Shown one piece after another: positions 43,610 through 52,928 of a DNA stretch of 64,000 nt. A program made the translations under genes and the position numbers. The DNA comes from Castellaniella sp036379515 (GTDB lineage Bacteria; Pseudomonadota; Gammaproteobacteria; Burkholderiales; Burkholderiaceae_B). The notes under the pieces are model-generated. The model was not told the origin of the DNA. It saw only the letters and a list, made by a program, of their open reading frames with translations, and searched no databases. The stretch covers positions 74,080-138,079 of the forward strand of contig NZ_DASVGN010000021.1 of assembly GCF_036379515.1 (NCBI RefSeq), read 5' to 3'. Every line of letters begins with the position of its first letter. The first letter of the stretch is position 1.

Positions 43610-44217
43610 GCCTGCTCCAGATGACACAAACGCCGCTCCAGACCGTCAAGACGATCCGCCAACCCCCGCCCCTGCTCCGACCAGGCACGAAACTCGGCTG
43701 GCCTGACCAGCAGGTCGGATTCTTCTGCAAGGTATTCCGAGACGTTGTCGCGTGCCCGCTGCGCAGTTTGCCGTGCGGCCGCCACAAACTGCCGGGCGCC
43801 AGACACCAGCCGCACCGCCAGCACGTCGCCCACCACCCGGGACAGATCCTGTTCAACATCCCAGCGCAGAGACTGCGCAAGATCGGACATCAGGTGCGCC
43901 AAGCCGGCATCACCCTGGATGTGCATGAGCCCCACGACGCCAGACTGACCCTGTTCACGCCAAACGCGCGGCAACTCTTTCAGCCGCTCGGCAGGCACCG
44001 AAACCGTGACGTCGGGGACCACGGCTGCGTCACACGCCTGAAGAAAGCCATCGGACGCCACGCTGGCCTGCAGCACCCACTGCCCCACCGCCACCCGCAG
44101 CGATTTACCGGTGTGCCCCGAGAGCCGCTCGCGAGCCCATGCCTCTCTTCTGAGCAAGGCATTGATGCCTTGCAGCAATAGTGCAGAGGGGCGTGGGAAC
44201 AAGAACGGGACAGGCAT
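43603..44217 (-). CDS. ubiJ: ubiquinone biosynthesis accessory factor UbiJ (SCP2 domain)
   Basis: This 204-residue protein has an N-terminal SCP2-like lipid-binding domain (LLQGINALLRREAWARERLSGH, SLRVAVGQWVLQASV) and a helical C-terminal part (ESDLLVRPAEFRAWSEQ). UbiJ and UbiK scaffold the Ubi metabolon. The ATG at 44215-44217 gives the family N-terminus; the frame upstream is intergenic. It sits between tim44 and ubiB, as in related genomes. Confidence 0.9.
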   Translation of the reverse strand: MPVPFLFPRPSALLLQGINALLRREAWARERLSGHTGKSLRVAVGQWVLQASVASDGFLQACDAAVVPDVTVSVPAERLKELPRVWREQGQSGVVGLMHIQGDAGLAHLMSDLAQSLRWDVEQDLSRVVGDVLAVRLVSGARQFVAAARQTAQRARDNVSEYLAEESDLLVRPAEFRAWSEQGRGLADRLDGLERRLCHLEQAC

Positions 44218-44226
44218 GATCGCACA

Positions 44227-44359
44227 GCCGGTGTAACCGGCCATCAAACTCGAGAAGGGTTTCAGTGTACTGGTTTTGGGGCGCATGCTTGCCCCAAACG
44301 AAACCACCCGACCCCAGCGCTGCACCAGGATCGGGCGGTTGGGCACAGAACCCGTGCCC
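44227..44359. other. three short inverted repeats between tim44 and ubiJ
   Basis: GCCGGT/ACCGGC (44227-44241, 3-base centre), TTTGGGGC/GCCCCAAA (44275-44298, 8-base loop) and GGGCAC/GTGCCC (44341-44359, 7-base loop) fill this 151-base gap. The last lies just past the tim44 stop and may help end its transcript. None has a T-tract. The first is ten bases before the ubiJ start. Confidence 0.4.
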
Positions 44360-44368
44360 GCAGACGGC

Positions 44369-45325
44369 TTATCGCGCTGCGATTTGCTGAATACCGGCCA
44401 AAAGCCAGCCCGACTGCTCGGCCTTGTAGAGGTTCCAGACCTCTTCAAAGTGGAAGGCTTCGGCGCCTTCGGTCTCGCGCATCATCCCTGAATAGCGCAC
44501 GCTGGCCAGATGGCCACCCACGACGGTTTCCATGCCCAAGAGCTCGGCATTGAGCAACACCACTTCAGTGCGGTTGCCTTCGCCGGGCTGCGGCAACTGG
44601 GGCGTGATTTCAGCCAGCAGGTCGTCGGTGGTCAGCTCGCGCAGGCCTTCGCGATCACCCGCATCCCAAAGGGACTGGACGTGTGCGAACTGCTTTTTGG
44701 CCTGAACCAGGAACGTAGGCACGTCAAAGCCTTCGGGGACGAACCAGCTGGGATCCTGAACTTGGGTCGATGCCACGGATTCGATGACCGGTGCCGCGGC
44801 AGAAGAGGCAGCATAGGCGGACGGCGCAGCAGGGGTAGGTTCAGCCTGGCGGTAGACCGACCCAGTCGCTGGCGTGGCCCCTGCAGGTGACAGCGGCCGT
44901 TGCGCACCGCGCAGGCGACGCAGCAGATACATCACGGCAAAGGCCACCAGGCCAATCAGGAGTGCGCTGGAGAGGAATTCAAGGAACGCCCCCGACAACC
45001 CCATGCTGGAGAGCAATGCGGCAATACCCAGGCCCGCTGCGATCCCCGCAATGGGGCCCAGCCAGCGCGACATGCCCGACTTGGCGGCCGTACCCGCTGC
45101 AGCCTGCCCCGCTGCACCGGCCGCAGGAGTTGCAGCACGCTGCGTGTTCTGTGCAGCAGGTGGAGTCGCCGCCTGACGCTGCTTGATGACGTTGCTGGAT
45201 TGACGGCCCATGCTGGCACCACCACCAAAGCGACGCGCGTGCGCATCTTGTGTGACGGCGAGCATCAGAAGCGCCGCCACCAGCAGCACCACACCCAACA
45301 GCCCACGTGGCAATCGAAGATTCAT
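44369..45325 (-). CDS. Tim44-like domain protein
   Basis: This 318-residue protein has an N-terminal signal/anchor helix (LLGVVLLVAALLMLAVT). An Ala/Pro/Gln linker is followed by two hydrophobic helices around residues 85-135 (GLGIAALLSSMGLSGAFLEF). The C-terminal Tim44/MRPL45-type domain contains FLVQAKKQFAHVQSLWDAGD. Bacterial Tim44-like proteins of Burkholderiales have no defined role. The ATG at 45323-45325 is supported by AGGAG. The order tim44-ubiJ-ubiB is conserved, but ubiE is separated by a two-gene insert. Confidence 0.9.
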   Translation of the reverse strand: MNLRLPRGLLGVVLLVAALLMLAVTQDAHARRFGGGASMGRQSSNVIKQRQAATPPAAQNTQRAATPAAGAAGQAAAGTAAKSGMSRWLGPIAGIAAGLGIAALLSSMGLSGAFLEFLSSALLIGLVAFAVMYLLRRLRGAQRPLSPAGATPATGSVYRQAEPTPAAPSAYAASSAAAPVIESVASTQVQDPSWFVPEGFDVPTFLVQAKKQFAHVQSLWDAGDREGLRELTTDDLLAEITPQLPQPGEGNRTEVVLLNAELLGMETVVGGHLASVRYSGMMRETEGAEAFHFEEVWNLYKAEQSGWLLAGIQQIAAR

Positions 45326-45579
45326 GAAGTCTCCTAAGGTAGCCGGCTTCACCCAGCATAAACCTTACATATAGCTTAACGAATAGACAAATTACCATAA
45401 AACGGCAGCGACACCAAGAATCCTTCGAGATCGACCGAACCAGGCCCGTGGACACGACACAAGTCAGGCACCGAACCCCGGCCTACAATCGACTCACCTG
45501 CCCAGCGATCGGCGAAGCCACGACTCCACCGGAGCACGCCGGCACCAGCGCCATCGCGCCAGCCATGTTCGGGAATCCA

Positions 45580-46644
45580 ATGACATCACTCATGCACACC
45601 GCTCCCCTGCTCAACGACATCGCGTTCCCGGACCACTTCGAGACAGAACAGGCGCTGGACGACTACCTCGCGACCCCTTCACGCGAGCTCATCAACGATC
45701 TGGCCAGCCTCGATGGCGACCTGATGATACTGGGCGTGGGCGGAAAAATGGGGCCCACCCTGGCACGGCTGGCGCGCAACGCCCTGCCGACACAACGCCG
45801 AGTGATGGCCGTCGCGCGCTTCAGCGACCCCCTGGTGCGTTCAACGCTCGAAAAGCATGGCATCGAAACCATTGCCTGCGATCTGCTCGATGCACAAGCG
45901 CTGTCCAAGCTGCCGGAATGCAAAAACATCGTCTTCATGGCTGGCCACAAGTTCGGCGGGGGTACCAGCAACGCCCTGACTTGGGCCATGAATACGCACG
46001 TGCCGGCGCTGGTGGCGCAGGCCTTCAACCGATCCCGGATCGTGGCGTTTTCCACCGCATGCGTCTACCCCTTCGTACCCGTCAACAGCCAAGGGGCACA
46101 CGAAAGCCTGGCGCCCAATCCGCCGGGGGAATACGCCAATTCCTGTGTGGGACGTGAGCGCCTGTTTGAATATTTCTCGCGGCAACACTCGACCCCGGGA
46201 CGGCTGTTTCGCCTGAGCTATGCCATCGACCTGCGCTATGGCGTGCTGTCGGATGTGGCCACCAAAGTCTGGCACGGAGAACCGGTGGACGTCACCATGG
46301 GTCACGTCAACGTGATCTGGCAAGGCGATGCCAACTCGCAGGCGCTGCGCTGCCTGGCCCACACCACGGTACCCACGTCGGCTCTGAACGTCAGCGGCCC
46401 GGAAACCACCTCCGTCCGCTGGCTGGCCGAAGCATTCGGGCGACGGTTCAACAAACCTGCGCTCATCACCGGCGAAGAAGCACCCACCGCATGGATCATG
46501 AATACTGGCGAGGCTGAGCGCCTGTTTGGCTACCCTCGGGTTCCATTGCTGCGACAAATCGAATGGGTGGCAGATTGGACCCAACGGGGTGGCCGGCTGT
46601 ACGGGAAGCCAACCAAGTTTGAATCGCGCGATGGCAAGTACTGA
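45580..46644 (+). CDS. NAD-dependent epimerase/dehydratase (extended SDR) with altered active site
   Basis: From this start the protein has 354 residues. The NAD(P)-binding motif is ILGVGGKMGPTLARLA near residue 50, and a STACVYPF strand supplies the Ser/Thr of the SDR active site. Where extended SDRs have YxxxK, this protein has Y185-A-N-S-C189. The rest (RLFRLSYAIDLRYGVLSDVA, VNVIWQGDAN) fits sugar-epimerase-like enzymes. The frame is open back to 45448 without a clear start. It pairs with the aldolase-like gene 30 bases downstream, suggesting a sugar-acid route. Confidence 0.85.
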   Translation: MTSLMHTAPLLNDIAFPDHFETEQALDDYLATPSRELINDLASLDGDLMILGVGGKMGPTLARLARNALPTQRRVMAVARFSDPLVRSTLEKHGIETIACDLLDAQALSKLPECKNIVFMAGHKFGGGTSNALTWAMNTHVPALVAQAFNRSRIVAFSTACVYPFVPVNSQGAHESLAPNPPGEYANSCVGRERLFEYFSRQHSTPGRLFRLSYAIDLRYGVLSDVATKVWHGEPVDVTMGHVNVIWQGDANSQALRCLAHTTVPTSALNVSGPETTSVRWLAEAFGRRFNKPALITGEEAPTAWIMNTGEAERLFGYPRVPLLRQIEWVADWTQRGGRLYGKPTKFESRDGKY

Positions 46645-46674
46645 AGCCGCCTCAACCAGATTCCAGGAGCCTCC

Positions 46675-47742
46675 ATGTCACTGCAACGATCCGATATACC
46701 TGGGGAAATCCTCGCGCAATTTGCGCGAGGCATGGTCGTCCCAGCCCATCCGCTTGCTCTGAACAGCCAGCGCCAGTTCGATCGCCGCCACCAGCGCGCA
46801 CTGACTCGATACTACGTTGATGCCGGTGCCGGGGGCCTCGCAGTGGGCGTACACACGACACAATTCAACATCCGCGAACAGGGGCTGTACGAAACCGTGT
46901 TGAGTGCCGCAATCGACGACCAACGCAGCTGGACCTCGCGGCCCATGATGATGATCGCCGGGCTATGCGGCCATACAAAACAGGCGCGCGCGGAAGCCCA
47001 TATCGCGGGCAGCCTGGGCTACCAAGCAGGCCTGCTCAGCCTGGCAGCCCTGCCGACAGCTTCAGAAGACGAACTCATCGCCCACTGCGAAGCGGTCAGC
47101 CAGGACATTCCGCTCATCGGCTTTTACCTGCAGACTGCGGTGGGCGGCCTCAAGCTGTCCAGCGAATTCTGGCGGCGCTTCGCCCTGATCCCGAATGTGC
47201 TGGCCATCAAGGTGGCCCCCTTCAACCGCTACCGAACCATCGACGTGGTCCGTGGCATCGTCGACGCCCATGCGGAAGACCGCGTCTTCCTTTACACCGG
47301 CAACGACGACCATATCGTGCTCGACCTGGCCCTCCCATTCACGGCCATGCGCGAGGGCCAACCCGTCACGGTCCGGTTTCGTGGGGGGCTGCTCGGTCAT
47401 TGGTCGGTCTGGACCGCCAGCGCCACGAAGCTGCTGGCGCGAATCAAGGCCGAGCTGGCCTCTGGCGACGGCACACTGAGCCCTGAGCTGCTCGCGCTGG
47501 ACGCACGCGTGACCGACTGCAATTCAGCGTTTTTCGACGTCACCAACGACTTTCAAGGCTGCATCGCGGGCTGCCATGAAGTCTTGCGCAGGCAAGGCCT
47601 GCTTGAAGGGATCTGGTGTCTGGACCCGCATGAAACCCTGGGACCGGGTCAATTGGAACAAATCGACCGCGTATACGAACTGCATGGCGATCTCAGCGAC
47701 GATGCCTTTGTCCACGCAAACCTGGCGCGGTGGTTGGCATGA
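46675..47742 (+). CDS. dihydrodipicolinate synthase (DapA) family aldolase/lyase
   Basis: This 355-residue TIM-barrel has the likely Schiff-base Lys in VLAIKVAPFNRY (about residue 180) and a Tyr in IGFYLQTAVGG. The N-terminal GMVVPAHPLALNSQRQFD and GAGGLAVGVHTTQF fit divergent DapA-family lyases such as keto-deoxy-sugar aldolases rather than true DapA. AGGAG precedes the ATG. It forms a cassette with the SDR protein, so both probably act on one carbohydrate. The cassette opposes the flanking genes. Confidence 0.85.
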   Translation: MSLQRSDIPGEILAQFARGMVVPAHPLALNSQRQFDRRHQRALTRYYVDAGAGGLAVGVHTTQFNIREQGLYETVLSAAIDDQRSWTSRPMMMIAGLCGHTKQARAEAHIAGSLGYQAGLLSLAALPTASEDELIAHCEAVSQDIPLIGFYLQTAVGGLKLSSEFWRRFALIPNVLAIKVAPFNRYRTIDVVRGIVDAHAEDRVFLYTGNDDHIVLDLALPFTAMREGQPVTVRFRGGLLGHWSVWTASATKLLARIKAELASGDGTLSPELLALDARVTDCNSAFFDVTNDFQGCIAGCHEVLRRQGLLEGIWCLDPHETLGPGQLEQIDRVYELHGDLSDDAFVHANLARWLA

Positions 47743-47763
47743 CGGGCGGTGCCCCGCCAAAAA

Positions 47764-48528
47764 TCACTCCAGCCGAATGCCCTCGTGCAGCGCCGCAACA
47801 CCTGCAGTCAGATTGAAGTACTGCACTCGCCCCAGACCTACAGTGCGCATCATCTCGGCCAGGGTTTCCTGATCAGGGTGCATGCGAATGGATTCAGCCA
47901 GGTAGCGATAGCTGTCTTCGTCGGCCGCAATGAGGCGGCCCATCCGGGGCAGGACATGGAACGAATACCAATCGTAGACGGGCTTGAGCGCTGGCGTGAT
48001 ACGCGAGAACTCAAGCACCAGAAGCTTCCCGCCTGGCTTGAGAACCCGACGCATTTCTGCCAATGCGCGCTCTTTGTGCGTCATGTTGCGCAGCCCAAAG
48101 GCGACTGACACTCGGTCAAAATATTGATCCGGAAACGGCAGGCACTCTGCGTCGCAGACTGCGACAGGTGTCACAATGCCCTGATCAAGCAGGCGGTCAC
48201 GTCCTACCTTCAGCATGGAATCGTTGATGTCGGTGAGCCAGACCTCGCCCCGAGACCCCGCCCGCCGTGCGAACGCGCGGGCCAGGTCGCCCGTGCCGCC
48301 CGCAATGTCCAGCACCTTCATGCCTGGCCGCACTTGCGCGCGCCCAATGGTGAAGGCCTTCCAGATGCGATGCAACCCACCCGACATGACGTCGTTCATC
48401 AGGTCGTAACGGGAGGCCACCGAATGGAAAACCTCGGCCACGCGATGCGCCTTGTCAGATTCGCGCACCGTTTCGAAGCCAAAATGAGTCTGCGGCTCCT
48501 GGCCGGCATTGTGGGAAATGTCGTTCAT
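47764..48528 (-). CDS. ubiE: ubiquinone/menaquinone C-methyltransferase
   Basis: This 254-residue enzyme methylates 2-octaprenyl-6-methoxy-benzoquinol (and demethylmenaquinone). UbiE signatures: FHSVASRYDLMNDVMSGGLHR, motif I VLDIAGGTGDLA, and VAFGLRNMTHKERALAEM with RVLKPGG. An ATG at 48526-48528 is the best start; one seven codons upstream is possible. It ends 22 bases from the opposing aldolase gene and is divergent from phoB. Confidence 0.95.
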   Translation of the reverse strand: MNDISHNAGQEPQTHFGFETVRESDKAHRVAEVFHSVASRYDLMNDVMSGGLHRIWKAFTIGRAQVRPGMKVLDIAGGTGDLARAFARRAGSRGEVWLTDINDSMLKVGRDRLLDQGIVTPVAVCDAECLPFPDQYFDRVSVAFGLRNMTHKERALAEMRRVLKPGGKLLVLEFSRITPALKPVYDWYSFHVLPRMGRLIAADEDSYRYLAESIRMHPDQETLAEMMRTVGLGRVQYFNLTAGVAALHEGIRLE

Positions 48529-48580
48529 GATGCGCGTATCGTACTGCATTCAAAGGGGGTGCCGCACAGGATGCCCCTCA

Positions 48581-48598
48581 GTGTCACATCAATGAAAT
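48581..48598 (+). promoter_or_regulatory. possible degenerate Pho box before phoB
   Basis: GTGTCACATCAATGAAAT has the 7-4-7 spacing of a Pho box, with TGTCA in the first arm but a poorly matching second arm. It lies about 50 bases before the phoB start, where autoregulation would be expected. Very tentative. Confidence 0.25.
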
Positions 48599-48647
48599 AA
48601 TGTGCCCATATCATGATCCGCTTGGCCACTTCCGCACGCAGCCCCCT

Positions 48648-49343
48648 ATGTCCGCCATGATTCTTGTCGTCGAAGACGAGCCTGCCATCCAGGAACTGCT
48701 GTCCCTGAATCTCCGGCACGCAGGTTTTGAGGTCCGTGTTGCTTCCGATGCTGCCGGTGCCCGGCAAGCCGTGCACGAGCGGCTTCCTGATCTGGTTCTG
48801 CTGGACTGGATGCTGCCGGATTCTCCCGGCATCCGCTTGGCAAAATGGCTGCGTTCGTCCGAGCGCACCCGTGAAGTGCCGCTCATCATGCTGACGGCTC
48901 GGGGGACGGAACAAGACAAGATCGACGGTCTGGAAGCCGGTGCAGACGACTATGTGACCAAGCCCTTCTCTCCACGAGAGCTGATCGCGCGCGTGCGTTC
49001 GCTTCTACGCCGTCGGGCGCCCCAGCTGGGCGGCGACGCCATCGACGCGGGCGATCTGCACCTGGACCCCGACACGTGCCGGGTCACTGGCGCAGGGCAG
49101 GCACTCCCCATGGGTCCTACCGAATTCCGCCTGCTACACTTTCTCATGACGCACGCCGAACGGGTCTATGGCCGCGGTCAGCTCCTGGACCAGGTATGGG
49201 GTGATCACGTCTTCGTCGAAGAGCGCACGGTCGACGTGCACATCCGGCGCCTGCGCAAGGCGCTCGAACCCGCAGCGTTGGGCGGCTACATCCACACCGT
49301 ACGCGGAGCGGGCTACCGCTTCAGCACGACACAGGAACCATGA
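48648..49343 (+). CDS. phoB: phosphate regulon response regulator PhoB
   Basis: This 231-residue OmpR-type regulator has a receiver domain (VVEDEPAIQELL, phospho-acceptor Asp in LVLLDWMLPDSPG, Thr in LTARGTE, Lys in YVTKPFSP). A winged-helix DNA-binding domain follows (GPTEFRLLHFLMTH, VDVHIRRLRKAL, GAGYRF). The DWMLP and sequence style are PhoB-like. The ATG at 48648 gives the family start. It overlaps phoR by four bases. Confidence 0.93.
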   Translation: MSAMILVVEDEPAIQELLSLNLRHAGFEVRVASDAAGARQAVHERLPDLVLLDWMLPDSPGIRLAKWLRSSERTREVPLIMLTARGTEQDKIDGLEAGADDYVTKPFSPRELIARVRSLLRRRAPQLGGDAIDAGDLHLDPDTCRVTGAGQALPMGPTEFRLLHFLMTHAERVYGRGQLLDQVWGDHVFVEERTVDVHIRRLRKALEPAALGGYIHTVRGAGYRFSTTQEP

Positions 49344-50668
49344 GCAAGACCCTGATCACCATCGCACTCTGGGCATTGGCCGGCTGGCTGCTCGGAGCCT
49401 GGCTGGGGGCCGCCACTGGCTGGGCAGTCCTGGCCCTGGGGCTGTTGCTCATGGTGATCGTGAGTGGCCTCCAGCTCTCGCGCATCGCCCACTGGGTCCG
49501 CAATATCGACGCGCCTCCCCCCCCTTCGGTAGGCCCATGGGACGAAGTCCTGGCACCCATCTACCGCAAGCTCAAACAGAACCGGCTCGAACTGCAAGAA
49601 CGCTCACGCAATTTTCATCGTGTGCTGCTCGCGGCAGAGGCTCTGCCCGATGGCGCACTGACTCTGGCGCCCGACAAATCGTTGTTGTGGTGCAACCAGA
49701 CGGCGGCGGGCCATCTGGGCCTGAATCCTGAACAGGACCGCGGGCACAGCATCCTGAACGTCATCCGAACCCCCGAATTCGCCCACTATGCCGCGCAGGA
49801 AACCTGGGACAAGCCTCTTGTGCTGCATCTGGGGCACGGTGGCTTGGCCCGCACCCTGATGCTGCACCTGGCTCCTTACGGCGTTGGGCAGTTCCTCATG
49901 GTGACGCGCGACATCACTCAGATCGAGCGGCTGGAAAACACGCGCAAAGACTTCGTGGCGAATGTGTCACACGAAATGCGCACACCGCTCACCGTCCTGT
50001 CGGGCTTCGTTGAAACCCTGCTGGACATGCCCGACGGGTCTCTGACCCACGAAGAACAACGCCACTATCTGAATCTCATGGCGCACCAGGCGCACAACAT
50101 GCAGGCTCTGGTCGCCGACCTGCTCACCCTGTCTTCGCTGGAATCCACCCCCAACAGCGAAGGCGAACGCGTCATGCTGGCAAACCTGATCCACAGCGCA
50201 CTGGAACAGGCCCGGGCGCTCTCAAAAGGGACGCATCAATTCACGCTGGAGCTCGATGAAACCCTGGCCATCCACGGCAAAGACACCGAACTTGCCTCGG
50301 CGGTCGGCAACCTGCTGACCAACGCGGTGCGTTATACGCCAACAGGCGGCACCATCACGGTGCGCTGGCAGCCACACCCCCAAGGGGGTGCCGTCTACAG
50401 CGTCCAGGATACGGGTATCGGCATCGACAGCGACGACATCCCGCGGCTGACCGAACGCTTCTTCCGCGTCAACCGGGGGCGCTCGCGTGCCACCGGCGGC
50501 ACGGGCCTGGGGCTGGCCATCGCCAAGCACGTCGCCCTGCGCCACGATGCACAGCTTGAAATCCAGAGCACTCTGGGCGAAGGCAGCACGTTTGCGATCC
50601 GCTTTCCGGCCGCGCGCCTGTGCAGCCGGGCGCAGGCAGACGCTTCACCTCACACCGAAGCCGCGTGA
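49340..50668 (+). CDS. phoR: phosphate regulon sensor histidine kinase PhoR
   Basis: This 442-residue kinase has two N-terminal transmembrane segments (GWAVLALGLLLMVIVSGL), then a PAS region. The HisKA box is FVANVSHEMRTPLTVLSG with the phospho-His. The ATPase domain has NLLTNAVRYTP, DTGIGIDSDDIPRLTERFF and GTGLGLAIAKH. It phosphorylates PhoB under phosphate limitation and receives input from the Pst-PhoU system, which is not in this window. Confidence 0.94.
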   Translation: MSKTLITIALWALAGWLLGAWLGAATGWAVLALGLLLMVIVSGLQLSRIAHWVRNIDAPPPPSVGPWDEVLAPIYRKLKQNRLELQERSRNFHRVLLAAEALPDGALTLAPDKSLLWCNQTAAGHLGLNPEQDRGHSILNVIRTPEFAHYAAQETWDKPLVLHLGHGGLARTLMLHLAPYGVGQFLMVTRDITQIERLENTRKDFVANVSHEMRTPLTVLSGFVETLLDMPDGSLTHEEQRHYLNLMAHQAHNMQALVADLLTLSSLESTPNSEGERVMLANLIHSALEQARALSKGTHQFTLELDETLAIHGKDTELASAVGNLLTNAVRYTPTGGTITVRWQPHPQGGAVYSVQDTGIGIDSDDIPRLTERFFRVNRGRSRATGGTGLGLAIAKHVALRHDAQLEIQSTLGEGSTFAIRFPAARLCSRAQADASPHTEAA

Positions 50669-50669
50669 A

Positions 50670-50684
50670 GCGCCGTTCAGGCGC
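50670..50684. terminator. hairpin spanning the phoR/ilvA convergence
   Basis: GCGCC (50670-50674) pairs with GGCGC (50680-50684) and flanking GTGA/TCAC can extend it with one bulge, so it uses both stop codons. No T-tract is present. It may act for both converging genes. Confidence 0.4.
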
Positions 50685-52193
50685 TCACAGGAACAGCCTG
50701 TAGGCCGGGTTGTCCGATTCGTTCCAGTACGGATAACCCAGCGTGGCCAGAAAATCCTTGAAGATCTTCTTGTCCTCGGGCGGAACCTGAATCCCCACCA
50801 GAATGCGCCCATAGTCATCGCCCTGATTCCGGTAATGGAAAAGGCTGATGTTCCATTCCGGATTCATGGCCCCCAGGAACTTCATCAGGGCACCCGGACG
50901 TTCCGGGAATTCGAAGCGATACAGCACTTCGTTCTGCGCCAGCCCCGAAGGCCCGCCCACCATGTAGCGCAAGTGAGTCTTGGCCATTTCGTTGGAGGTG
51001 AGATCCAGCGTCGGGAACCCCTCTTTGAGAAAGTGTGCCGAGAGTTTCTCAATCTCGGCTTCAGAGCGAATCTGTACGCCCACGTACACGTGGGCCGATT
51101 CAGCATCTGAAATGCGGTAATTGAATTCGGTCACCGCCCGCCGGCCCACCGCCTCGCACAGGCGGCGGAAGCTGCCGCGCTTTTCAGGCAAGGTAATGGC
51201 AAACAGCGCCTCGCGCGCCTCACCTACGTCGGCCCGCTCGGCCACGAAACGCAGCCGGTCGAAGTTCATGTTGGCACCACAGGTGATGGCAACCAGGGTC
51301 TTGCCCTTCCACTTTTGCTGGGCAGCGTAGCGCTTGGCCCCCGCCAGCGCCAGCGCACCTGCCGGCTCGAGTACGCTGCGGGTATCCTGAAACACGTCTT
51401 TGATGCCCGCGCAGATGGCATCGGTATCCACCAGCACGAAGTCATCCACATATTCACGCACCAGCTTGAAGGTCTCCTGCCCCACCTGCTTGACAGCCGT
51501 CCCATCGGAAAACAAGCCCACGTCGGCCAGTTTGACTCGTCGCCCCGCCTTGACGCTGCGCACCATGGCATCCGAATCCACCGTCTGTACCCCAATGACC
51601 TTGATCTCGGGCCGCAGCTGCTTGATGTAGGCTGCCACGCCGGAAATCAGGCCACCACCGCCGATTGCCACAAACACGGCATCAATGGGCCCCGGATGCT
51701 GGTGCAGGATCTCCATGCCCACGGTACCCTGCCCCGCGATCACGTCCGGGTCGTCAAAGGGGTGTACGAACGTCAGGCCATCGCGTGCCTGCAATTCGGA
51801 TGCATGCTCGGCCGCCTCGGTAAAACTGTCGCCAAACAACACGATTTCACCCCCCAAGGCCTTCACCGCATCGACCTTGACCTGGGGCGTCGTGACGGGC
51901 ATCACGATCACGGCCTTGCACTTGAGGCGGCTGGCCGCCAACGCCACGCCCTGGGCGTGGTTGCCCGCCGAGGCGGCGATCACACCCCGCTTGAGTTCTT
52001 CAGGCGTCAGGTGCGCCATCTTGTTGTAGGCACCCCGCAGCTTGAAGCTGAACACGGGCTGCGTATCTTCGCGCTTGAGCAGCACAGTGTTGCCAATGCG
52101 CTTGGAAATTCGAGGGGCCAGGTCCAGAGGAGTTTCATGAGCAACGTCATAGACTTTTGACGTCAAAATGCGTTTCAGATAATCGTCGGACAT
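50685..52193 (-). CDS. ilvA: threonine ammonia-lyase, biosynthetic
   Basis: This 502-residue PLP enzyme deaminates threonine to 2-oxobutanoate, the first isoleucine step. The PLP Lys is in FSFKLRGAYNKM near residue 60. SAGNHAQGVA and the Gly-loop AIGGGGLISG follow. The C-terminal third has two ACT-like domains (LFAITLPEKRGSFRRLCEAVG and YRFEFPERPGALMKFL), which mark the long allosteric form inhibited by isoleucine. It starts at 52193, divergent from yqaA. Confidence 0.96.
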   Translation of the reverse strand: MSDDYLKRILTSKVYDVAHETPLDLAPRISKRIGNTVLLKREDTQPVFSFKLRGAYNKMAHLTPEELKRGVIAASAGNHAQGVALAASRLKCKAVIVMPVTTPQVKVDAVKALGGEIVLFGDSFTEAAEHASELQARDGLTFVHPFDDPDVIAGQGTVGMEILHQHPGPIDAVFVAIGGGGLISGVAAYIKQLRPEIKVIGVQTVDSDAMVRSVKAGRRVKLADVGLFSDGTAVKQVGQETFKLVREYVDDFVLVDTDAICAGIKDVFQDTRSVLEPAGALALAGAKRYAAQQKWKGKTLVAITCGANMNFDRLRFVAERADVGEAREALFAITLPEKRGSFRRLCEAVGRRAVTEFNYRISDAESAHVYVGVQIRSEAEIEKLSAHFLKEGFPTLDLTSNEMAKTHLRYMVGGPSGLAQNEVLYRFEFPERPGALMKFLGAMNPEWNISLFHYRNQGDDYGRILVGIQVPPEDKKIFKDFLATLGYPYWNESDNPAYRLFL

Positions 52194-52281
52194 GGCGTCT
52201 GTAGCAGCAAAGGGGGGAAAGCTAAAAAGAATATCACAGCAGTCATGCCTGCAGACCTTCATCCCGGTACACTGCGTGACC

Positions 52282-52875
52282 ATGGAAGCCTGGGTACAAG
52301 CCTCGATTCACGCCTTGCTGGCGGTGTTTGCACTGCCCGCAGTAGGGCTGCCTGCCATTTTCGTGATCTGCCTGGTGTCGGCCACGCTGTTGCCTTTGGG
52401 TTCGGAACCCGCCGTATTTGCCTACGTTCAGCTCACCCCTCACATGTTCTGGCCCGCCATCGCGGTCGCCACTGTGGGCAACACCATTGGCGGAGTCATC
52501 ACGTACGCCATGGGCGCAGGAGCCGAAACCGCCTTTCAGGCCTGGCGGCACCACGCAGCCACCACCGTCTCGGCCGAACCACCCGGCGAGCGCCATCACG
52601 GAGGCGAGCTCTTGCACCCAGATGCCGAGCCACGCCAGGCACCTGGCGGACGCTGGCACAAGCTGACGCTGAGCTGGTTCCAGCGCTTTGGCCCCCCAGC
52701 GCTCTTGGTGTCGTGGCTACCTGGCATTGGCGACCCGCTCTGCGCCGTGGCCGGCTGGCTCAAGCTGCCGTTCTGGCCCTGCGTGCTCTACATGGCGATT
52801 GGCAAATGCCTGCGCTATATCGCCATGACGATTGCCCTGCTGCACGCTTGGCCCTGGGTGAACCAATGGCTGTGA
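52282..52875 (+). CDS. yqaA: YqaA-family membrane protein (VTT/DedA-like)
   Basis: This 197-residue protein resembles YqaA, a short relative of DedA/VTT proteins. Conserved helices include LPAIFVICLVSATLLPLGSEP and AVATVGNTIGGVITYAMG. The C-terminal part has the hallmark FGPPALLVSWLPGIGDPLC and AIGKCLRYIA. A His/Glu/Gly-rich insertion (residues about 92-115) between halves is not typical. Function is unknown; DedA relatives flip lipids. Confidence 0.88.
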   Translation: MEAWVQASIHALLAVFALPAVGLPAIFVICLVSATLLPLGSEPAVFAYVQLTPHMFWPAIAVATVGNTIGGVITYAMGAGAETAFQAWRHHAATTVSAEPPGERHHGGELLHPDAEPRQAPGGRWHKLTLSWFQRFGPPALLVSWLPGIGDPLCAVAGWLKLPFWPCVLYMAIGKCLRYIAMTIALLHAWPWVNQWL

Positions 52876-52928
52876 AGACTACGAAAAAAACCCAAACTGG
52901 CCCGACAAAGGCATGAGCACGAATCCAA

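Noticed and set aside
48581..48598. Functional Pho box
   Set aside because: Only the first arm matches; the second is poor, so it is listed with low confidence and not as a finding.
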